This document shows, in pieces, positions 51,852 to 59,535 of a DNA stretch of 64,000 nucleotides. The notes under the pieces were generated by a model that saw nothing but the letters and a program-made list of their open reading frames with translations, was not told the DNA's origin and searched no databases. Made by a program: the position numbers and the translations under genes. This DNA comes from a virus. Position 1 is the stretch's first letter. Every line of letters begins with the position of its first letter. The stretch spans positions 58,546-122,545 of IMG/VR virus record IMGVR_UViG_3300024262_000017. One strand, given 5' to 3'.

Positions 51852-52336
51852 TGGCCAACAACTACACAATGTTCTCTGAAGGCATTGAAGATTTGACACC
51901 GGAAGAGAAAGAATGGATCAACAACATCCCCACCCGAGAAGATTTTGAAGACAGCTCTTTGTATTCTGACGATGATTGGGACAAAGGGTTCATCCAAGCT
52001 CTCAAAGATTACGGGTTGGATACCAACGACGTCGAAGACACAATAGACGATTTTCCGTATTTTGAACACCTCATTCAAGAAAATCTTTGGTGGTTGTACG
52101 CGGAGGAGTCTGTCTACTTTGAACACGTCGCCTGCTTGGTTCAAGCGTTCATCAAGAAATTTCGACCAGACTACATCTTCAAAATCACTTGGTGCGAATA
52201 CTGCGATAAGCCACGTATTGGAGAGTTTGGGGGTGGTTGGGTCGTGGTTTCCAAAGATGAAATCATCTACGGAAATGCATACAAAGAAGTAGATGAAATC
52301 ACAGAGGCTCTCAAAACTGGGAACTTCAAGTGTTGA
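51851..52336 (+). CDS. Acidic protein of unknown function
   Basis: ATG 51851 overlaps the previous stop; TCGGAGG lies upstream. The 161-residue protein is strongly acidic and Trp/Tyr-rich with CEYC near residue 116. No family recognised. Confidence 0.62.
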   Translation: MANNYTMFSEGIEDLTPEEKEWINNIPTREDFEDSSLYSDDDWDKGFIQALKDYGLDTNDVEDTIDDFPYFEHLIQENLWWLYAEESVYFEHVACLVQAFIKKFRPDYIFKITWCEYCDKPRIGEFGGGWVVVSKDEIIYGNAYKEVDEITEALKTGNFKC

Positions 52337-52345
52337 GGAGAAAAG

Positions 52346-52588
52346 ATGAGCCACTACTACCGAATCGAAGATGAAGAGGAAGCATCTTTCGTTGGAGGAG
52401 GGAATGGAAATCTGCATGGGGAGAGTGGGCTAGAGTTTACGCATCGGTTCACGAAAGCCATCTGGAAAGCCAACAAGGCATTCTGTGCAGTGGAAGTGAC
52501 TGTCACTGATTTAGAAAACTCACCATATGAAACACACGAGCTTAATGAAGTCGCTTACAACGCGTGGAAGGAGAGGTCCGATGATTGA
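52346..52588 (+). CDS. Small acidic protein
   Basis: An 80-residue acidic protein with GAGG before ATG 52346; it overlaps the next gene by 8 bp. No motif recognised. Confidence 0.58.
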   Translation: MSHYYRIEDEEEASFVGGGNGNLHGESGLEFTHRFTKAIWKANKAFCAVEVTVTDLENSPYETHELNEVAYNAWKERSDD

Positions 52589-52979
52589 AGAATATGGAAA
52601 TTGTCCTCTGTGTGGTTTTAGCTTCAAGAATGAGGAGGACAACGCGCGCTGCCCAAGCTGCCACGTTCTTGTGTATAAGTGTTTTCCACTCGTTCGTTTA
52701 TCCCGTGCCTGGTTCTGGGAGTTTTCTGACCAAGGACGTCAGGAACTCCTGATAGCGTGGGGAAAACGACATGACAAAAATAAGTATCACGTTACGGGAA
52801 TCGTAGAGACGACACATGAACTCGTAGTTAACGATGTCATCGAGGCTGAAGATGAAGACATGGCATCTCAGCTGGCCATGAGTAATGCCATTGAAGAAAA
52901 TAACGTAGATCAGGATTCCATCAGTTACGACTGGGTCAAGGGTGGACCTCAGGTAGCGCTTATTAAAGGAGACACATAG
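52581..52979 (+). CDS. Zinc-ribbon protein
   Basis: ATG 52581 follows GGAGAGG. The 132-residue product begins with CPLC (8-11) and CPSC (25-28), a zinc ribbon, followed by an acidic alpha/beta part. The next gene starts directly after its stop. Confidence 0.65.
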   Translation: MIEEYGNCPLCGFSFKNEEDNARCPSCHVLVYKCFPLVRLSRAWFWEFSDQGRQELLIAWGKRHDKNKYHVTGIVETTHELVVNDVIEAEDEDMASQLAMSNAIEENNVDQDSISYDWVKGGPQVALIKGDT

Positions 52980-53630
52980 ATGGACGAAAACCTGGTAGAG
53001 GCATACGAACACGCAGGTCTCAAGGTCCGCATTGAATACGACCCGATGGCACACGAGATAAATCCACGAACCGAATGGGACAACTTCGGTACAATGGTGT
53101 GCTTTCACAAACGTTATGACCTTGGGGACAAACACGACTGGAAATCAGACCACTACAATGGGTGGGACGAAGTTTACAAAATGTTGGTCGATGAAGCAGA
53201 CGCAGCTGTCATCCGACCGTTGTACATGTTTGACCATGGAGGCCTCACCGTTTCTATGGGCAAGACACTTTTTCAACAAGTTGACGCTGACGGATGGGAT
53301 TGGGGTCAGATTGGTTTCATCTACATAACCCGCCAAAAACTGCTGGCGGAGTTTTCGCGGGTACGAATCACAGACAAGTTGGTAGAACGCGTCGTAGAAA
53401 TTTTCCAAGGTGAAGTCGAAACTTACGACCAATACCTTCGAGGCGAAGCGTATGCGTTCATGGTTGGCGATGACGATGATGATTGTCTGGAAACCTGCTG
53501 TGGTTTTTACACAGTAGAACACTGCAAAGAAGAGGCAGAATCCACGGCTGAGTACATTATGGCTAACCGGCAGAAAGCTGCAGCACAGTTGTTGGCTGCG
53601 CAAGCAGCGATGCCTTGCTGTTTGCCTTAG
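52980..53630 (+). CDS. Conserved phage protein of unknown function
   Basis: The 216-residue protein has NFGTMVCFHKRYDLGDKH, IRPLYMFDHGGLTVSM and DWGQIGFIYITRQKL, a pattern I recall from many phage hypothetical proteins with no known function. The C-terminus has a Cys pair (CLETCCGFYT) and an Ala/Gln helix. AAAGGAG precedes ATG 52980. Confidence 0.72.
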   Translation: MDENLVEAYEHAGLKVRIEYDPMAHEINPRTEWDNFGTMVCFHKRYDLGDKHDWKSDHYNGWDEVYKMLVDEADAAVIRPLYMFDHGGLTVSMGKTLFQQVDADGWDWGQIGFIYITRQKLLAEFSRVRITDKLVERVVEIFQGEVETYDQYLRGEAYAFMVGDDDDDCLETCCGFYTVEHCKEEAESTAEYIMANRQKAAAQLLAAQAAMPCCLP

Positions 53631-53637
53631 AGGAACC

Positions 53638-54123
53638 ATGTCTAGTCGAGCTAAAAAAAAGAATCGAACCCATGACGCGCACAGCGCCAACATTCCATCA
53701 ACGGAGGAAACAATGAATCAAACGTTCAGCAACACGCAAACCAGCAGCCCCTTCCAATACCAACCGTCGTCATCAATGATGCCCAGCAATGTCGACCCGG
53801 GTCTCGTTGACCAACAGACAACCAAGTTTCTGCTGAAAAACAAGTTGTACACCTTCAGCGCCGCCATCATTGCATTGTTGTCGGTGGTGTTGTTGTTCGG
53901 CATCAAGTACGCCGACGACTTAGACATCGAAGACTGGGCCGAAGACCCCATCGTAAGCGTGCTCGCTTACGGTGGATTGATTGCGGCGTTCTTTCTGTGG
54001 CGCCAAGCTGAAAAACACATGGAAGAATTGAAGGGCATGGTTCACATGCTCAGAAACTACTACGCTCACCGTGAAGGGCAAATCTCTCGCGGTGAGATTG
54101 AATTCATCAAAAAAGCAGCGTAA
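53638..54123 (+). CDS. Two-TM membrane protein with two possible starts
   Basis: From ATG 53638 (after GAGGAA) the product has 161 residues; an in-frame ATG 53713 (136 residues) is preceded by an even better GGAGGAAAC, so two forms may be made, differing by a 25-residue basic N-terminus. Both contain transmembrane segments at about 72-90 and 104-120 (long-form numbering) and a charged C-terminal helix. Confidence 0.65.
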   Translation: MSSRAKKKNRTHDAHSANIPSTEETMNQTFSNTQTSSPFQYQPSSSMMPSNVDPGLVDQQTTKFLLKNKLYTFSAAIIALLSVVLLFGIKYADDLDIEDWAEDPIVSVLAYGGLIAAFFLWRQAEKHMEELKGMVHMLRNYYAHREGQISRGEIEFIKKAA

Positions 54124-54143
54124 AGCGGTACACATGTGATAAG

Positions 54144-54177
54144 TGAGTGGCGTCCAAAGGACGCCGCTCATTTTTTT
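54144..54177 (+). terminator. Intrinsic terminator
   Basis: TGAGTGGCGTCC-AAA-GGACGCCGCTCA (one T-G pair) followed by seven T residues. Confidence 0.92.
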
Positions 54178-54205
54178 AGATACCAACCAATGAGGAGATT
54201 TTCAC

Positions 54206-54580
54206 ATGACCGACACACCCGCAGAAAAACCCAGCTTCAAATTGCAGAAGATTCGAGTATTCTTAGCAGAGCATCCCAGCAACAAGGGAGAAGCCATCGT
54301 CACCATCAACACACCTCAGGGTGTCATGCCCCTCATTGCTGTTGATGAAAAACAGTATGCGGCCTTTTGCGCTGCTGCCCAGGACATGGCCAACGGTAGT
54401 GGGATGTCCATCCACGTAGCCGAGTTCAACAATCGAGTTGAGGGGCAAGTTTTCGAGCGTCAGCTTGTTGTGGTGCCTGGTCTCAACCTCAATGTCAACC
54501 CAGCTGTTGAAGGCGCCTTCAAGAACACCAAGAAGATAGGTGATGGTGGTTTCAAAATTGGGGACAAGAAGAAGTCTTAG
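54206..54580 (+). CDS. Small soluble protein
   Basis: A 124-residue protein with alpha/beta composition and a Lys-rich C-terminus, GAGGAG before ATG 54206. No family recognised. It is the last gene of the plus-strand accessory block and converges with two minus-strand genes. Confidence 0.62.
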   Translation: MTDTPAEKPSFKLQKIRVFLAEHPSNKGEAIVTINTPQGVMPLIAVDEKQYAAFCAAAQDMANGSGMSIHVAEFNNRVEGQVFERQLVVVPGLNLNVNPAVEGAFKNTKKIGDGGFKIGDKKKS

Positions 54581-54582
54581 CT

Positions 54583-54604
54583 AAAAAAAGGGCCTTGCGG
54601 CCCT
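54583..54604 (-). terminator. Intrinsic terminator for the minus-strand pair
   Basis: On the minus strand AGGGCC-GCAA-GGCCCT is followed by TTTTTTT. It overlaps the end of the 54603-54821 gene. Confidence 0.85.
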
Positions 54605-54821
54605 AGTTGAATTGATTGAAGTATGCCCAGGACTTGGGCTGAGGCACGGGGTAAGGGTTGAGGTGGAACGCAAAATAGTCTGGCGCCACCTCATGTTGGA
54701 GGCCATCATTGTACCGCATGGTGATGAGGTGTTCTTCAACACAAGCGATGAAAACCTCATTCACCGAGCCATCCCACTCGGTGATGCGGTACCTTTGCCC
54801 CTCGGCAGGATAGAGAGTCAT
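54603..54821 (-). CDS. Small protein, second gene of a minus-strand pair
   Basis: ATG 54821 overlaps the upstream stop as ATGA. The 72-residue product is beta-rich (TLYPAEGQRYRITEWDG) and ends in an aromatic stretch. Function unknown. Confidence 0.62.
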   Translation of the reverse strand: MTLYPAEGQRYRITEWDGSVNEVFIACVEEHLITMRYNDGLQHEVAPDYFAFHLNPYPVPQPKSWAYFNQFN

Positions 54822-55399
54822 TGCAGCACGAACCCATCCCCATCGCAATGGGGACAGTCCTCATCTCCCCCACCTGCACAGTGCAGACAAGGGGAGACAT
54901 CCGCGTTGTGGATAATCACAACGCGGCCATCCGCTTCGGCCATTTCCCGCATGAGGCGGGATTTGGGCTCGCAGTCCGGGTGGTAGACCGGGGTGGGGGC
55001 GGGCCGCACAATGGCGGGCAACTCTTCGCCCACCGGCAGCAATCTGAGCCGGGGATGATACCTTTCAAACTGTTTCCCCGTCCCTTTGGGTCCGTACAGC
55101 CTGTCGATTGCCTCGACAGGTATTCGGACCAGGAAGTACTGGCGGTCAAACATTTCAACCGCCAACCAGTCTTCCAACCTGTATGCGAAAACCACAACAC
55201 CCTTATTTTGAATAAGGACGTCGTGGTCAATAGCTACTAACCCCGAAAGGTTGAGCAGCCTTTCGACCATACCCGCCGTCAACGGCGTGATGCGGGTATA
55301 GTCCGTGGGATAACAAACTTCTACCCGCAACTGCGGGCGGATGTTTTTGTGGTGGGACAGAGCGTCCCACAACAATGATACGAATTGTGTGTATACCAT
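54818..55399 (-). CDS. Protein with a DnaJ-like CxxCxGxG zinc motif
   Basis: The 193-residue protein has an alpha/beta body and ends with CLHCAGGGDEDCPHCDGDG (about 171-189), two CxxC(D/A)G(D/G)G repeats like half of the DnaJ cysteine-rich domain. With the next gene it forms a minus-strand island in a plus-strand block. GGAGG lies upstream of ATG 55399. Confidence 0.68.
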   Translation of the reverse strand: MVYTQFVSLLWDALSHHKNIRPQLRVEVCYPTDYTRITPLTAGMVERLLNLSGLVAIDHDVLIQNKGVVVFAYRLEDWLAVEMFDRQYFLVRIPVEAIDRLYGPKGTGKQFERYHPRLRLLPVGEELPAIVRPAPTPVYHPDCEPKSRLMREMAEADGRVVIIHNADVSPCLHCAGGGDEDCPHCDGDGFVLQ

Positions 55400-55466
55400 T
55401 TTTCCTCCGGGAAAATATGGAAGGATAATTCCTTCAACTCCTTATACCTCACAAGGGAGGTGCTTT

Positions 55467-56669
55467 TTGACTCTTCAACACATCAGCAAAAACAACGTCG
55501 AGCTCATGCTTTCATTGGGAACAAAGTGGGCCAAGCTGGTGGGAGGCATCTCAGCTGGTACCTTTACCCGAGTACAATTGGCTCAGAATTTACGTGACCT
55601 CCGTGGACTGTTTCAAACCATGCTCAATCTGTTCATGCTGCAGCTGAGTCTGGATCATGCAGGCCGAGTAAACATGAACGATAGATGTCGTCTAAGAGTG
55701 TGTCCCGATTGTCCTGACAAGTTCATCTGTCTCACCGAAAACATCGCTGCAGTGTTGCGTTGCCGGCAGTGTGGGGTGAAAAGGTTTTACACTGTAAACA
55801 CGCGGAATGGGAAACTATTTACCTCAGAACAAGAAGTTTATACAGGTAGTGATACTGGTTGCCCGTTGGCTGTCTGTTCAGGGCATTGCATAACCTGTGG
55901 GCACATCGAACCTGAACGAGCTTTTGCGTTAGAAAACTGGTTGATGGATGAGTATCAACATGCTGTGCGGTTCACGCCAGGATTGGGAGAAAAGCTAAAT
56001 ATCTTAGTGGACAATAGGGTTGGTGTGCAACCACTGCATACTCAGTATAAGCAACAAGCTGCTTTACACTACGGACAATACTATTCTCCCTTAACCAGAA
56101 TTACAAAACACTCAATGAACACTGGTCGCTTGGTGCAACTCATGGTGAGGTCAGCGCAACCCAGTTTCATGACCATAGCGGATTTCGTTGACCTCCTTGA
56201 CCCAGAGCCTGAGGTGTTTCGTGGTTTCGATGTTGAGAAGTACCGTTCTGAGAAAAGCAAAGGTTTTCCTCCAGAATTGATTGAGTATTTGAAAAGTGTG
56301 GATAGTGACCCAACAATAGTGGGTGCTCGTCCAGCAATAGTAGGTGACGGCCCAGCAGCCGGGAGTGCAGCGTTTCACCATTTGGCCTTGTGCTGGACAT
56401 CACCTATGTTCAAAATCGAAAGCGCCCTCTCTGTTCGTGACAAAGATGATTTTCTATTCATGGCCCATGACTCAATGTCCCAAGCTGAAGCAAGCAATCG
56501 TATCCTGCTAACAACACCCGACTACGCAGCTGAAGAAGCGTACACCCGTCAAATCAGAGACCTGATATGGAAGAGAGAGAAATTCGACACCTGTGTTTCT
56601 TTGGCTAACTACAACAAGTTATTCCAAGCCAACTTGCCAGAGCTAGATGACCCCGAAAAACAAAAGTGA
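55467..56669 (+). CDS. Zinc-ribbon protein of unknown function
   Basis: TTG 55467 is the likely start because GGGAGG is 6 nt upstream. The 400-residue protein has a four-Cys zinc ribbon (CPDC and CRQC, about 75-100), CSGHCITCGHIEPE (about 132-145) and an unrecognised C-terminal half. It is divergent from the 54818-55399 gene. Confidence 0.65.
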   Translation: MTLQHISKNNVELMLSLGTKWAKLVGGISAGTFTRVQLAQNLRDLRGLFQTMLNLFMLQLSLDHAGRVNMNDRCRLRVCPDCPDKFICLTENIAAVLRCRQCGVKRFYTVNTRNGKLFTSEQEVYTGSDTGCPLAVCSGHCITCGHIEPERAFALENWLMDEYQHAVRFTPGLGEKLNILVDNRVGVQPLHTQYKQQAALHYGQYYSPLTRITKHSMNTGRLVQLMVRSAQPSFMTIADFVDLLDPEPEVFRGFDVEKYRSEKSKGFPPELIEYLKSVDSDPTIVGARPAIVGDGPAAGSAAFHHLALCWTSPMFKIESALSVRDKDDFLFMAHDSMSQAEASNRILLTTPDYAAEEAYTRQIRDLIWKREKFDTCVSLANYNKLFQANLPELDDPEKQK

Positions 56670-56698
56670 TTGTGTAGATAGGTTATGTGTCCTATTAT
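56670..56698 (+). promoter_or_regulatory. Promoter of the glycine-rich gene array
   Basis: TTGTGT (56670-56675), 17-bp spacer, TATTAT (56693-56698), 32 bp before the first array gene. The -10 box is strong, the -35 box weak. Confidence 0.5.
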
Positions 56699-56729
56699 TT
56701 CAGAGACTCGCCTTCAAAGGAGCTAAGTG

Positions 56730-57179
56730 ATGAGCATCTTAGACCAAGCTTACCGTGCCGGCGCTGAAGCAGCGTTTGAGAAAATGGCAGCACCTTCTCG
56801 AAACATGGATGTTGCCACTCGGGTCGGGACTGGGCTGTTGGGCGCAGGCCTGGGTTCTGGTGCAGGAATGCTGGGCGCCAATATGGGTGAGGTAGAAGAC
56901 CCGCGCTTGGCTGGGGCCATCATGGGTGGCAGCACAGCCCTGGGTGCAGGGCTTGGCGCTTATGCTCCGAATGCTACTGCCGGAGTTGCAGGTGGTTTGG
57001 GTGGTGGAGTATTGGGCACTGTAGGCGGAGAAGCTTTGGGTGACTTCCTTGCAGAACGGTTTGGTTGGGATGAGCACAAGAGTCAGGACATAGCTGGTCG
57101 TATTGGTCGTATCGGTGGTCTCATAGGTGGCAGCCAACTTGGTTACCGCGGGATGAAAGCGCTTCGAGGAGACAAGTAA
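56730..57179 (+). CDS. AYxxG-tagged glycine-zipper protein 1
   Basis: ATG 56730 is chosen over GTG 56727 (AAAGGAG upstream). The 149-residue protein begins with the shared tag (SILDQAYRAGAEAAFEKMA) and then has several Gly/Ala/Leu segments with GxxxG spacing (about 30-60, 65-85, 86-105, 120-140), the pattern of glycine-zipper membrane-inserting proteins. It ends GYRGMKALRGDK, an ending shared by its paralogs. It is the first of a five-gene paralog array (plus one remnant). Confidence 0.78.
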   Translation: MSILDQAYRAGAEAAFEKMAAPSRNMDVATRVGTGLLGAGLGSGAGMLGANMGEVEDPRLAGAIMGGSTALGAGLGAYAPNATAGVAGGLGGGVLGTVGGEALGDFLAERFGWDEHKSQDIAGRIGRIGGLIGGSQLGYRGMKALRGDK

Positions 57180-57180
57180 A

Positions 57181-57786
57181 ATGCAGACAGCTTATCAAGC
57201 AGGCAGAGCTTATGCCTTTTCTAAGTTAAGTGGTGTCGTGGGTAGCACTGCAAAGAAGGCCTTAAAGCAGGTACACAAACCTCTCCATTTTGCAGGGCAT
57301 CAAACAGCACATCGCCAGGCACATCATGCATTGCTTCCCGGAGAAAAAACGGGAAGCGAGGGTCCTGGTGTCGGTGCTCGCATTGCTGGTGGACTTGGCG
57401 GCGCGATGGCTGGTGGACTTGGTGGCGCTGTTGCAGGGCATCAACTGTCTGAAGAGCCCCACCCTTATTATGGTAAACCGGGTGCTCTCGGTGCACTCTT
57501 AGGAATGCCCTCTTACGCCCGTGCCCGACAAACACGAGACAACAACATGGCTACAGGTGCAGGCCTTGGTGCAACAGCAGGTGCTGTCGGAGGAGCTTTG
57601 GCGCCCACCGTTGGAACCACGATGGGCGGTGCTGCCCTGGGTGGGCTCGGCGGTTCTTTGGGAGCCGGGATACTCGCAGACAACCTGGACTCTGATTACA
57701 CGAAAGAAATCGCTGCAGGTGGTGGATTACTTGGAGCTCTTGGTGGCGCATACGGCGGATACCGACTAGGGAAAGGGTTGTCATGA
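57181..57786 (+). CDS. AYxxG-tagged glycine-zipper protein 2
   Basis: The 201-residue protein starts MQTAYQAGRAYAFSKLSG, has a His/Lys-rich linker (KKALKQVHKPLHFAGHQTAH) and then long Gly/Ala-rich hydrophobic segments (about 60-85, 120-155, 178-200). It ends GGAYGGYRLGKGLS. It overlaps the next gene as ATGA. Confidence 0.75.
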   Translation: MQTAYQAGRAYAFSKLSGVVGSTAKKALKQVHKPLHFAGHQTAHRQAHHALLPGEKTGSEGPGVGARIAGGLGGAMAGGLGGAVAGHQLSEEPHPYYGKPGALGALLGMPSYARARQTRDNNMATGAGLGATAGAVGGALAPTVGTTMGGAALGGLGGSLGAGILADNLDSDYTKEIAAGGGLLGALGGAYGGYRLGKGLS

Positions 57787-58604
57787 ACGCAATCGATAAG
57801 GCTTATCAAAGTGGTGTTGAAACCTGCTACTTGGAAAAAGTTGGTGATGTTGGCGAGCGAATTGTAGGAGGTCTGGGAGGAGCACTAGCAGGTACTATAG
57901 CCGGACGCGTGGCAGGCCATAATCTGTCACGGCCGAGTAAAGGCCTCTTCTCAGACACCAACAACCAAGAACGCGACAGTTTGATAGGTGCGTTGGCGGG
58001 TGGTGGCGCCTTAGGCGCCTTAGGCGCAGCGTCTCCACTGTTGGGTGGTACCATCGGCGGCGCAAGCTTGGGCAGTATAATCGGAAGATATGGTGGAAGA
58101 GGTCTCGGTAGAGTCCTTGGTGACCTTCGAACGATGAATGCTGCAGAAAATATAGGCAATCTCCTCGGCGTAGTAGGCGGTGGTGTCGCCGGGTACAAGG
58201 GAATGGAAGCACTGCGTGGCGCGGAGAAGACATCGAGTCATATCGGCACCGGTGAGCGCGTCTTAGGTGGGCTTGGCGGCGCGTTAACCGGCGGCCTGAC
58301 TGGCGCACAAGCTGGGTTGGATTTGACACTGCTTGAGCCAGAAAAAGATACTCGTTACGGGTTGATTGGTGGCGGACTCGGAGCGCTCGGGGGCGGAGCA
58401 CTCGGTGCTTATGCTCCCCTACTGGGTGGCACAGCCGGGAGTGGTGTGCTGGGTGGAGCCCTTGGAAACTTTGCCGGCTCCGAGATTACACGGCAGCTCG
58501 GACGTGGGAACGACAGTGATGCGGGAGGAATGATAGGCAAGCTTTTAGGAACTATTGGCGGCGGCGTGGCTGGCTATCATGGGATGAAGGCACTACGGGA
58601 TTAA
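57783..58604 (+). CDS. AYxxG-tagged glycine-zipper protein 3, internally duplicated
   Basis: The 273-residue protein starts with NAIDKAYQSGVETCYLEKVG and contains two homologous halves: GERIVGGLGGALAGTIAG ... GGGVAGYKGMEALRG and GERVLGGLGGALTGGLTG ... GGGVAGYHGMKALRD. Each half has the same order of Gly-zipper segments with a charged insert (FSDTNNQERDSLIG and LEPEKDTRYGLIG). It is a fusion of two family members in which the second lost its tag; AEKTSSH marks the joint. Confidence 0.78.
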   Translation: MNAIDKAYQSGVETCYLEKVGDVGERIVGGLGGALAGTIAGRVAGHNLSRPSKGLFSDTNNQERDSLIGALAGGGALGALGAASPLLGGTIGGASLGSIIGRYGGRGLGRVLGDLRTMNAAENIGNLLGVVGGGVAGYKGMEALRGAEKTSSHIGTGERVLGGLGGALTGGLTGAQAGLDLTLLEPEKDTRYGLIGGGLGALGGGALGAYAPLLGGTAGSGVLGGALGNFAGSEITRQLGRGNDSDAGGMIGKLLGTIGGGVAGYHGMKALRD

Positions 58605-58610
58605 CCTGGG

Positions 58611-58703
58611 TCAAACGACACCAGTGCGACATCGCATGTTCTTGGTAGTCTTGGTGGTGGCTATGGTGGCTACAAAATGATGGATTCTCTGCGAAAGGAT
58701 TAG
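58611..58703 (+). pseudogene. Remnant of a deleted glycine-zipper paralog
   Basis: A 31-codon open stretch encodes SNDTSATSHVLGSLGGGYGG then YKMMDSLRKD and stop. The first half matches the 59009 gene (NGTSATSRVLGGLLGG) also at DNA level; the second matches the family C-terminus (GGYHGxKxLxx). It has no start codon or tag, so it is what remains after an internal and 5' deletion. Confidence 0.75.
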
Positions 58704-58706
58704 GAC

Positions 58707-58982
58707 ATGAACGACAGCTATGAACTCGGTGTGAAGCTGGCGATGGTGGATGCTGGCTTGGTTTCAATGAACGACGTGACGAAGCGGGCCAGCACTGGTG
58801 GTGCAGTCGGAGGTGGTTTGGCCGGTGGTATCGGGGGTCTCGGCTTGGGTGCGTTGTTGGGACAGCACTTAGGAAGAGACAAAGGTGAAGAGGAACAAGG
58901 CTTGTTGACCGCCCTTGGTGCGTTGGGCGGTGGTGGTATTGGTGCCCTGGGTGGAGCAGCGCTGGGCAATAAGGCACTGTAA
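58707..58982 (+). CDS. AYxxG-type-tagged short glycine-zipper protein 4
   Basis: The 91-residue protein starts MNDSYELGVKLAMVDAGLVS (SY variant of the tag) and has two Gly-rich segments (about 30-52, 70-90) around a charged insert (GRDKGEEEQ). Its tag is closest to those of the minus-strand genes at 62.5-63.3 kb (AMVDAGL). Confidence 0.73.
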   Translation: MNDSYELGVKLAMVDAGLVSMNDVTKRASTGGAVGGGLAGGIGGLGLGALLGQHLGRDKGEEEQGLLTALGALGGGGIGALGGAALGNKAL

Positions 58983-59008
58983 AACAGTTCAACTCAGAGG
59001 AGTTGGCC

Positions 59009-59533
59009 ATGTCCGTGTTCGACGAAGCCTACGCCTTAGGCAAACGGGCGTGCTTTTTGAAATGTGCTGGTGTTGAAACTGAATCAAACGGCACCAGTGC
59101 TACATCCCGTGTCCTGGGTGGGTTGCTTGGTGGTCTTGGTGGAGGTGCTCTTGGTGCCGGTGCTTACCAAGCTGTGAAGATGCCATCTTCGATATCTGGT
59201 GTGCCCACAAGCATTCGGCGAAGGTTTGAACGGCACATTCACCGAGACAATATTCGGAAGCCCAATAGGGAAAGTCAGATGGCTACTGGTGCCGGCGCGG
59301 TTGGCGGTGGTGCGTTGGGTGCTTTGGCGCCCAGGGTGGGCGGTGCGCTGGGTGGTACCGTGTTTGGTGGTCTGCTTGGCAGCCATGCCGGCGGGGAACT
59401 TGGGCGGATGATTTCGGAAAAGATGCTGTGGAACGACATCAAAGGTGAACAGATTGGTGCGCTGGCAGGCACTGGACTCGGGGCGCTGACTGGTGGACTT
59501 GGTGGCTATCACGGACTGAAGGCCTTGGAGTAG
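59009..59533 (+). CDS. AYxxG-tagged glycine-zipper protein 5
   Basis: ATG 59009 is chosen because GAGGAG is upstream. The 174-residue protein begins SVFDEAYALGKRACFLKCAG, followed by NGTSATSRVLGGLLGGLGGG, a basic linker (RRRFERHIHRDN, about 70-81), more Gly/Ala segments and the family end GGYHGLKALE. Confidence 0.76.
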   Translation: MSVFDEAYALGKRACFLKCAGVETESNGTSATSRVLGGLLGGLGGGALGAGAYQAVKMPSSISGVPTSIRRRFERHIHRDNIRKPNRESQMATGAGAVGGGALGALAPRVGGALGGTVFGGLLGSHAGGELGRMISEKMLWNDIKGEQIGALAGTGLGALTGGLGGYHGLKALE

Positions 59534-59535
59534 AC

